Origin: Marsupella aquatica
Taxonomy: Eukaryota; Marchantiophyta
Assembly: GCA_973895155.1 (NCBI GenBank)
Contig: OZ316893.1
Span: 22,072,001-22,136,000, forward strand
Length of the DNA stretch: 64,000 nt
Direction: 5' to 3'
Positions 56,673 through 64,000 of this stretch are shown here, piece after piece. How positions within the stretch are numbered: position 1 is the stretch's first letter; the number at the start of each line of letters is the position of its first letter. A program made the translations under genes and the position numbers. Under the pieces are notes generated by a model. The model worked only from the letters and a program-made list of their open reading frames with translations. It was not told the DNA's origin and ran no database searches.

Positions 56673-58139
56673 ATCAGCACTGGTTTGTGCTATATCACAA
56701 GCCAAACAGTTCGCGCGAAAATTCATTATGAATGTGTCTGAATTGGTCGATGGAAATTAATGCACATTTTATCCGCATCATATGATAACGATGAATAGTC
56801 CTCAGGAAGGTGGTCCGGACTTGAATGAGGCCCTGTACCTGTCGTCATCAGTCAGTTAAGCAAACTTTTCATTGTTACTCCATGCAATCCTTGACCACAA
56901 CAGGAATCTCGAAGTGCTGGCTATGTACAGTAGTTGGAGCTCAAATGTTCTTCAGAATGATGTCCTGAGGGCAACGAGGATGACAGGAGAGAGTGGTTTG
57001 TTTCATGTACCGGATAGTAAGGTGTTCCGAGGACGACAGGCATGGCAAAGGCTGGCTCTGTATGTACAGCAACAGGACGACTTCAGATGTCCACCACGGG
57101 GGTAAGGTGTTCTCGGCACGGCAAGGGCTGCAAGGCAGGGTGTAGCAATGGACGTACAATGGGGGGATAGCTTCACCGCCGACTACCGCACAACTATCTT
57201 TCTAAAGTAGAGAGGAAAACAATTGCATACAGTGTGATTTGATCAACCGCTCCAGCGTGATTTCCTGAACCAGAATGGTTTCCATTCCGAGGTGTACGTC
57301 CTGTGAGCAGAGGAGTCACAGAGGCATCATCGACCCGGGTTGGAAGGCCACACCATCGGCGGAATCCTCATCACCTCGTCTGCCATTTCCAGTAAAGTCG
57401 CTTGACAAGCTGATTCGAACGTGATGTGAGCGGAGGCCAGGAATTGTTTCTAATGGGTTAAGATCAGACGATGAGTCTTACATTGCTGTTGTTGCATCTT
57501 CCTGCAATGTGAATCATCCATCGAACCGGAATGGTTTCCATTTCGACGAGTATGTCATGTGAGCAGAGAAATCGGAATTGCATTCGCCTGTGAAGGGACA
57601 GCACAGCAACGGTGGAATCTGCTGCACCTTGTCAGCAAATTCTACGAAAGTCGCTTTACATGCTGCTTCAACTCTAAGGCTTTTAGAGCACGCTGTTTTG
57701 TTCGGGCATCAAGTGAGCGGAGACCAGTGGTTCTTTCTAATGTCTCGTGATCAGAGAACGAGTCTTCAAGTGCTGCATTCCTCTCGCAGGAACAATGATC
57801 CATCCATGGCCGGGGGAGGACCAGAAGTTCCGATTCCAACGAGATAAATTATGGACGTCAAGTGAGGACATGGAATTGGCCTTGGGGAAGAGAGATCAAT
57901 CTCCGACATTGCACTACTACTGCAGCGGTGTGCCTTTTTTCGTTTCCTCTATCGATAATATGTGAACGCCGATTTGATGATGTCTTATGTCAGTTCTCTT
58001 GAATGAGAAATTGTAAGAAGCAACACAATGTTGCAAGCATTTCCTTCGAGAAATTCTATGTCTCCTGAGGGTCTGCTGAGAGCAAATGTGCAAGCGTTGT
58101 AAAGGATTAATACAACATCTGACCCTTGAACAAACACTT
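56673..58139. other. spacer with a diverged 250-bp duplication
   Basis: Two related blocks, about 57265-57515 and 57517-57800, share AATGGTTTCCATT, TGTGAGCAGAG, AAGTCGCTT, GTGAGCGGAG and GATCAGA-ACGAGTCTT-type motifs. The frames through them have no domain. The last bases before the tRNA contain AACAAACACTTG, a CAA-type upstream element common at plant tRNA genes. Confidence 0.45.
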
Positions 58140-58212
58140 GGGGATGTAGCTCAGATGGTAGAGCGCTCGCTTAGCATGCGAGAGGTACGGGGATCGATAC
58201 CCCGCATCTCCA
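58140..58212 (+). tRNA. tRNA-Ala (AGC)
   Basis: A 73-base intronless tRNA gene. The acceptor stem GGGGATG pairs with CATCTCC and contains the G3:U70 wobble pair, the main alanine identity element. D arm GCTC/GAGC, anticodon arm CTCGC-TTAGCAT-GCGAG with anticodon AGC, T arm CGGGG-ATCGATA-CCCCG, then discriminator A at 58212. Internal promoters: box A TAGCTCAGATGG, box B GGATCGATACC. All stems pair, so it should be functional. Confidence 0.97.
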
Positions 58213-58229
58213 CAGCAGCTAGCATTAAA

Positions 58230-58234
58230 TTTTT
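58230..58234 (+). terminator. pol III terminator of tRNA-Ala
   Basis: First T run after the tRNA: five Ts, 18 bases past the discriminator base, the usual stop signal for RNA polymerase III. Confidence 0.75.
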
Positions 58235-58817
58235 CTTCGCACACCAGAGATTGGTGTGTTTGCAACCAAAATATTCTACCTTAATAGTCCTTTGCACAAC
58301 GACGATTGGTGTGCTTTCCACCAAAATATTTCCCCAAGCTCAATACAATATATAGGCTTCACTTTCACATACTTATTTACTTCTTATTTTTTTGGAGGTG
58401 ACGGTGCACCACCATGTTTTTAGAGTTTATTTCAGTCGCACCAGAGTCTTAATATTGTTGAAAACTAGTCCAAACCCTGTTCCAAACCTACCTCACCGAA
58501 CCGTCCTCTGCTGTTAGCACTATGGTAGCAGGAAGGAGAGTGTCTACAGTCACTAACTTGCACGTTTCAAGAGCCCATGATTTTTCTACTATCACTGAAC
58601 GAAAAGCCTTCTCTCTCTGGTAATAAAGAAGAATCTTTGGGTCCACAATATTTTGTGGAATTGGGTCACTACTTTTCCTCAAAGTTCAATAAGATGCAAG
58701 GCCTGAACAGGACAAGCTTCACCAGAAAACAAACTATCATATATGTTAAAGGCCAGACTACTTTCAACCACACAACGTGACCGCAACTATTTGAGAGTTA
58801 TTTCTGATACGCTAGGG

Positions 58818-59020
58818 GAGAGTCAATCACTCAATGCAGCCTTCTATCTCCATTGTTTAGAGCTAGTTTTTGCCTCTGGACCTTGCACCATCGCTCGAAT
58901 GTATAACCTGATCCAAGGGAGAGTCAATCACTCAATGCAGCCTTCTATCTCCATTGTTTAGAGCTAGTTTTTGCCTCTGGACCTTGCACCATCGCTCGAA
59001 TGTATAACCTGATCCAAGGG
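58818..59020. repeat. 101-bp tandem duplication, apparently perfect
   Basis: GAGAGTCAATCACTCAATGC starts at 58818 and again at 58919; the copies read the same to ATAACCTGATCCAAGGG. Identity implies a very recent event or an assembly artefact. Confidence 0.9.
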
Positions 59021-59147
59021 CAGTAGTGCAATATGCAGAGGTAGAGGTTAAACACTAAAAACCCAGGAAGTCCTCAAACATAGATCTGTTGGACATGACC
59101 ACACTTGAACCAGAGTTGTGTAGGCATGAAAGGTTTAGGGCCTCTAG

Positions 59148-59400
59148 CTGAGTGGTAGAGAACTACCATGTACCCTCTAGGGCATGTACACTTGAGGCCC
59201 TCAATCTTAACTAATATGCAGAGCACATGCAAAAACTTGAAAATTAATTTTTGTTCATTTTGAACTAGTAATTAGAAAATTTATTATCGGTAACAAGAGA
59301 GCTTTTTATAGTAAACTATAAATAACAAGGGGTAAATGGAAAGAGGTCACCAGTGCAGGGATGTGCCCTTGAGGGCCTAGATTCAATTCCTAGCTGGTCC
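59148..59400 (+). other. tRNA-like sequences, possible SINE remnants
   Basis: At 59157 TAGCTGAGTGGTAGAG fits the pol III box A consensus, but no good box B follows at the right distance. At about 59384 AGATTCAATTCC fits box B. Neither folds into a full tRNA. They may be two halves or two copies of a tRNA-derived SINE. Confidence 0.3.
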
Positions 59401-60018
59401 ATGGTATGAGATCAAAAAATCAAAAAATTCCTTGAAGTAAGTGTGGCTCAAGGGAGGGTGTTGGACTTCAACCACACTTGAAAGATGGTGCAAGTAGGAA
59501 GGGTTGAAACATCATCATCATGAGAGTGACATGGGATTTTGCTATTTAAACAGTGGGAGGATTTTGCTATTTATTGTGTGGAGGGTTTTGCAATTGACTG
59601 CCTTTAATAACGGTCCAGCACAAAATCCTGAATTCTCAACTTGTGCTACAATTTGGTCCTCTTTGTATGAGCACAAATTTTGATTATTTCCTCAAGGGTT
59701 TTGATGAACCCTGATTGTTTTGGCTAAAGGGGGCAACTGCTGGGAACACAGAGTCAGAGGTCAAGCACTGCTAAAGTGATGTCCATTAGGGTGTCTCAAA
59801 GCACCGTTGTAACGAGTTGGTCATGAGGACTGAGTTATAGGAATGGCCATAAAAGTTGTGGGCCGCCAAATGGGCTTCTGTAAGAAATTGTCGTGGCAGC
59901 TAACTGAAACTTGTAACTTTAACTCTGAGACTTTGAATTTGCGTCATCACAACATAGAGTCATCGCAACATCATGTCATCTAGGGACAGAAATGACATGT
60001 CAGTCACTATGATTGTCA

Positions 60019-60290
60019 GGGGTTTCACTTCCACAAAAATTACACATCACATGCGACGAAAGATAGGATAGTTTTATTGGTTTGAAGATAAGACTTAAGA
60101 ATTTTCTCAGAATAACAATAGGGTATTTTACATCCAATTTTGATCTTATAATAACATTAGGGTCCTTATAACCAAATTTTTGAAATAATCCAAGAATATT
60201 TTAACTTTACAGGGATTGAAAATAAATATTTTTTCTTACATTTTAGGGGGTGATGGGGAGGCCTCCATATAGTGAGACCCTTGAGTGCGT
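60019..60290. repeat. dispersed repeat, copy 1 (about 300 bp)
   Basis: Matches 62596-62910 in the same orientation: shared ACAAAAAT, ATCAC(A/G)TGCGAC, AAGAATTTTCTCAGAA, ATCCAATTTTGA, AACTTTACAGG and CATATAGTGAGACCCT. A shorter relative occurs near 52960. Confidence 0.75.
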
Positions 60291-62595
60291 ATTATTAGAA
60301 TGCTATTGTGACTACTTGTCGAGGTAATCAGCTCGTGCTTGTCCGACAAGGACAAGCCAAAAACACTTACTCTGAGTGGGAGTACTCATAACTCATCCCT
60401 TATGACACATGTCTCAAACCCCTCCCTCTTAAACTGATCATGGGGACAACAATGTTTGGGACTTGAAAGTGCTCTGGCAGACCACGCCAAATCATATCCC
60501 CCCAACAACCAATGGCCCGTAAAGTCTGGTCGTAAGTTGTTTTTTGGGCATAAGTGGTGTCCCATAACTTTTCCTTATGGCCCTACTTTGAGATGCCCTA
60601 TTGGATACACTAAAGTTAAAATGCCTGAGCCACATTTGTAAGATCTCTAAAGCTTACTGATTAAATTATAAGCCAATTTCAATATTTGGGTGCAATTCAT
60701 CCAGGTCTCTAATTATTGAAATTTCTGTGTGTGAGAAAAACTGTACATAGTGTTTGTGAAGCTTGGAAAAAAATTCAATGCATACATTAGGAATATTCCA
60801 AGTGTACATCAGTGTGACCTATCATTTTAATGTTTGGGATGTTCCTGAAAATGCATTCTAAATTGATACATGTTATACACTAAATATTTGTGGCTTTGCA
60901 CTATAGTTTTAATGGTAAATTTACAACGTTCTCACTGAGGCATGCATGAGAATCTAAAGCCCAAATGGACCAAGATGTTGTCCCTACCCATCACCATGGA
61001 CTGCGTAAAGCAATCATTGCTTCTTCATCAAAAAGAAAAAGGAACCAATCACAGATTGCAGTTTCAATTTTGACTACCTTGTGGAGAAAGTAGTCAAGAC
61101 GTAAAGTCATGTTTTTTGAAAATGACCTCAATTCAGTGCAATGGCTCAGCAACTTGCCAGAGAAGGATGGAGCTTCTTTGTCTTGAAGCTCCAATCTCAG
61201 CCCCATTGAGAGCAAGCAAAATAGATCAATGGGATGGAAGGTGTGATTCATTGTAAACATTTACGCCACTGTCATTCTCATATCATGGACTCAAGCCTGC
61301 CGCTTAAGAAAGTTGTCAAGTTATCACAAACTTCACGGTGTCGTGTTGGGAAATATGAGTGATTCTAGCTGATTTTTGCTATAATATGAGTGATTCAGCT
61401 AGAAGGCTCGCCCCTTTCTCAAACAAAAGCTCTCGCTCTACGACAATGGGTGCATGACACATTTTCAAAATGTGCGTGACGTCTTGGTGACTTACTCTAC
61501 AGGGTAGTCAAAGTTGTCAGTTGTTAGCCACGTAAACCTTAGTTACCTTAGTTTAATTGAATTTGGCAGATTGGGTTGATATATTTGGAGAGCCCCTGGA
61601 TCTCGGTTTAACCTGAAATCGGGGCTGAAATGTTTCTAGCATGGTCTTTGATGTCCAATCTATCATTTGCCTAACAACTTTTGAGACTTTTTGAAATCAT
61701 TTGCCTCATTTTGGATCAACACAAAGATGGTCTAATATAATTCTAAATCATGTCAGTCTTCACTTTAAACTTCCAAAATTTCATGTGGGTCAACTGAAAA
61801 TGGGTGTTTCCATAATAATGATGGCATGAAGTCTTGATGTCTTTCAGGTTCAAGGTCGTCAAGTCATCAAGTTACTGAGGAGACTGGTTTGGTAATGTAA
61901 CTGAAACCAGCTGCAAACAACTCGGAGACTGTATACTAATCACATTTCAGTCAAAAATGTAAATAATGTTATGTGAGTCAATTTTAAATCTTTTGAGCAA
62001 GTCCATCTGGGCTTCAGTTTCCATGTGTGAACTTGATTGTCCCTAGCTACTGTAAATTAAAAAGGGGTGTTGTCAAAGTGGCTGTTTACTCCTTGCACTA
62101 ACCAAACCCAAAAGCAGTTGGGGACACTCTTAGTAATAATTACCCATAGTCAGAATGAGGGTGTACCTCTTCCAAGCAGCGTCTCTGTACTGTCCACTGT
62201 CTGTGCCTAAGTGCACTGTTGACAACTGAAATCCATGACTAAGTGCACACCGGCCATGTAGTCCCCAAATATTACAACAATTTTCTTTGTAAATGCACCC
62301 GTCCAAAAAATACAAAATTCATAAGTGCATCTTGACCATCACTATACCACAAATACATAAAACAGTGCATTGTCCACAAAACTTCCTCAGTTACTGTAAT
62401 GTGTATACAAGAAGGATTTATTGATAAGTGCAACAAACAATTACATGAAGTAGTTTTATGTAGGAGGGCTTGGGGTATGGGCCATTTGTGTGACCTGACA
62501 ACACATGAGCCCATTAGCGGGAACCGGGTTCCCGCTAGAATCTGAAGCCTGCCACAAAGGTTTGTGAGGGAGGACCCAAAAATGATGAGGCTCGG
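60291..62595. other. spacer between the two copies of the 300-bp repeat, no gene
   Basis: No frame has a recognisable domain and composition is AT-rich. No retroelement coding sequence is present, so the flanking repeats are not supported as LTRs. Confidence 0.5.
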
Positions 62596-62910
62596 GGATT
62601 CCACTTCTACAAAAATGGCATATCACGTGCGACAAAGGATAAGATCATTTTATTGGTTCAAAGGGATGACTAAAGAATTTTCTCAGAAAAACAATATGGT
62701 CTAGCTTTTAAATCCAATTTTGAGACTTATAAGAACATTAGAGTCCTTCTAACCAAAATTTTAAAATATTCCAACTTTACAGGAGTTAAATATTTTTTTA
62801 CTTACATTTTAGGGTGTCTGAGACCTAAAAATGTGACAGGTGATGGGGAGACATCCATATAGTGAGACCCTGGGGAGACATCCATATAGTGAGACCCTCG
62901 AGTGATGAGG
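62596..62910. repeat. dispersed repeat, copy 2, with internal duplication
   Basis: Second copy of 60019-60290. Its end is duplicated: GGGGAGACATCCATATAGTG occurs twice, 33 bases apart. Confidence 0.75.
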
Positions 62911-63079
62911 GTGAGAAACTTTATTGCTGTACACATGTGTTGACCTTTTTCTAGACTTGCCTTGAGTTAGGGCTTGAGTTCTAACTTGCTGGTTCAATCT
63001 CGTGGCTTGGAATACAATAAAAAATAATGTTATTAATTGTAATCCCTATTGTAATATCTTGAGTGTCGAAGTACAGTGG

Positions 63080-63370
63080 TTAAAATTTGATATACTTAAA
63101 TATTGGTAGTGCAGGGGTGTGTACATAATATGGAGAAGTGAATAACTGATATGTCATGCACATGGATAAGTGCATAAAGGATATGTCGTGCACATATGGA
63201 AAAGTGATAATTATACTTATTGGTAGTGCAGGGTGTGTACCTAATTATAGAGAAGTCCATAAATAATATGTCATGCACACATGGATAAGTGCATGACTGA
63301 TACCTAGTGCACATATGGATAAGTCCATAAATGCTCTCATGCACATGGATAAGTGCATATGAGACAGGTC
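63080..63370. repeat. degenerate short repeats
   Basis: Irregular copies of GCACATGGATAAGTGCATAA and ATATGTC(G/A)TGCAC. They appear to be an older relative of the 65-bp array downstream. Confidence 0.55.
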
Positions 63371-63530
63371 TTGCAAAACCATGCCTTAAATCTACATCAG
63401 TGGAACAATCAGAACATAAACCAATACACAAGTAGTTCAAATCACTTGGTTTGTAAATCTATTGGTTAATATTCTGGTGTAAGGGGTGCATTTATTTGAT
63501 GTAGATTTAACATGCAGTTTTGCAAATAGT

Positions 63531-63700
63531 AATAAGTGCATACCGTGGATAAGTGGAGACTTGGGAATGCATAAATGACAGGTCGTGCAAATATGAATAA
63601 GTGCATACCGTGGATAAGTGGAGGCTTGGGAATGCATAAATGACAGGTCGTGCAAATATGAATAAGTGCATACCGTGTATAAGTGAAGATTTGGGCTGGA
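63531..63700. repeat. 65-bp tandem repeat, about 2.6 copies
   Basis: AATAAGTGCATACCGTG recurs at 63531, 63596 and 63661, with TTGGGAATGCATAAATGACA in the first two units, which are almost identical. Confidence 0.88.
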
Positions 63701-63897
63701 GCCTGCACTTAATCACATTGTCGACATTGTGGTGAGATCGTTGTGGGGAACTGGGTCCTTTACTTCCAGTTCCACTTCGTTTCTAAATCGATCACTTGTC
63801 TTTCGGCACGACCTCTGTTCTCTGCTACAATCGCAGGAATTGAGCTGGGTTCAATGGAATTGAATTGAATGGAATTGCATTGAAACGAATTGCTTAC

Positions 63898-63899
<2 letters not shown>

Positions 63900-63941
<42 letters not shown>
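63900..63941. repeat. (GA)n microsatellite
   Basis: Twenty uninterrupted GA dinucleotides, preceded by an imperfect GAATT-rich stretch (about 63838-63893). Confidence 0.95.
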
Positions 63942-63943
<2 letters not shown>

Positions 63944-64000
63944 ATGGCTGCTGCCCACAGCTCGCTCATGGCGTGCCCACGAGCAGCTAACAACTTCCTC

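Noticed and set aside
59148-59225. tRNA gene
   Set aside because: Has a good box A but no cloverleaf and no correctly placed box B.
60019-62910. LTR retrotransposon
   Set aside because: The bracketing repeats have no TG...CA ends and the 2.3 kb between them has no gag or pol.
63437-63716. minus-strand frames encoding repeated YALIHICTTCHLC
   Set aside because: Translation of the 65-bp tandem repeat in several frames at once, so the openness is a repeat artefact.
63760-63993. minus-strand frame with a Leu-Ser run
   Set aside because: The run is the (GA)n microsatellite; there is no support beyond it.

Overview
This window looks like nuclear DNA of a land plant. Supporting signs are a short block of the plant telomere repeat (TTTAGGG), plant-type gene families (a nepenthesin/CDR1-like aspartyl protease, a PLATZ zinc-binding regulator, an F-box/FBA protein, a PUB-like armadillo protein), a nuclear tRNA-Ala, GT-AG introns, and several plant transposon classes. 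Low gene density, long AT-rich spacers and mostly intron-poor genes fit a bryophyte or lycophyte better than a flowering plant, but that is an inference and the species cannot be named from the sequence.

Layout. 0-6.3 kb: an intronless secreted aspartyl protease on the minus strand, followed upstream by a four-copy 67-bp tandem array that a tRNA-derived SINE has entered (10-bp target duplication), a 121-128-bp repeat array and a solo LTR. 6.3-16.8 kb: a 10.4-kb Mutator-like DNA transposon bounded by 69-bp identical terminal inverted repeats and a perfect 10-bp target duplication. It carries a MuDR-type transposase (one single-base frameshift) and three accessory coding regions: a protein resembling the RPA C-terminal OB-fold, a C2H2 zinc-finger gene with two premature stops, and a gene of repeated Lys/Arg-rich exons. 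A 139-bp minisatellite separates the convergent genes. This element is the strongest candidate for something undescribed. 16.8-30 kb: host genes, namely a four-exon F-box/FBA gene, an intronless class I SAM methyltransferase and an intronless PLATZ gene, with non-coding DNA between them. 30.9-36.5 kb: repeats, including a long inverted repeat with arms of about 400 bp and a 186-bp loop. 36.5-44.1 kb: an interstitial telomere-repeat block, exon-like sequence of unknown function, and a young 5.35-kb Ty1/Copia element (403- and 409-bp LTRs, TATAC target duplication, minus orientation) whose primer site matches the internal, anticodon-arm part of initiator tRNA-Met. 44-64 kb: a second solo LTR of the same family as the first, an armadillo-repeat gene lacking a U-box, a tRNA-Ala with the G3:U70 identity pair, and many tandem and dispersed repeats.

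The host genes are unrelated single units, not an operon or cluster. Three of them bear on protein turnover or regulation (protease, SCF adaptor, PUB-like ARM), but nothing in the sequence links them functionally. About a third of the window is recognisable mobile or repeat DNA.
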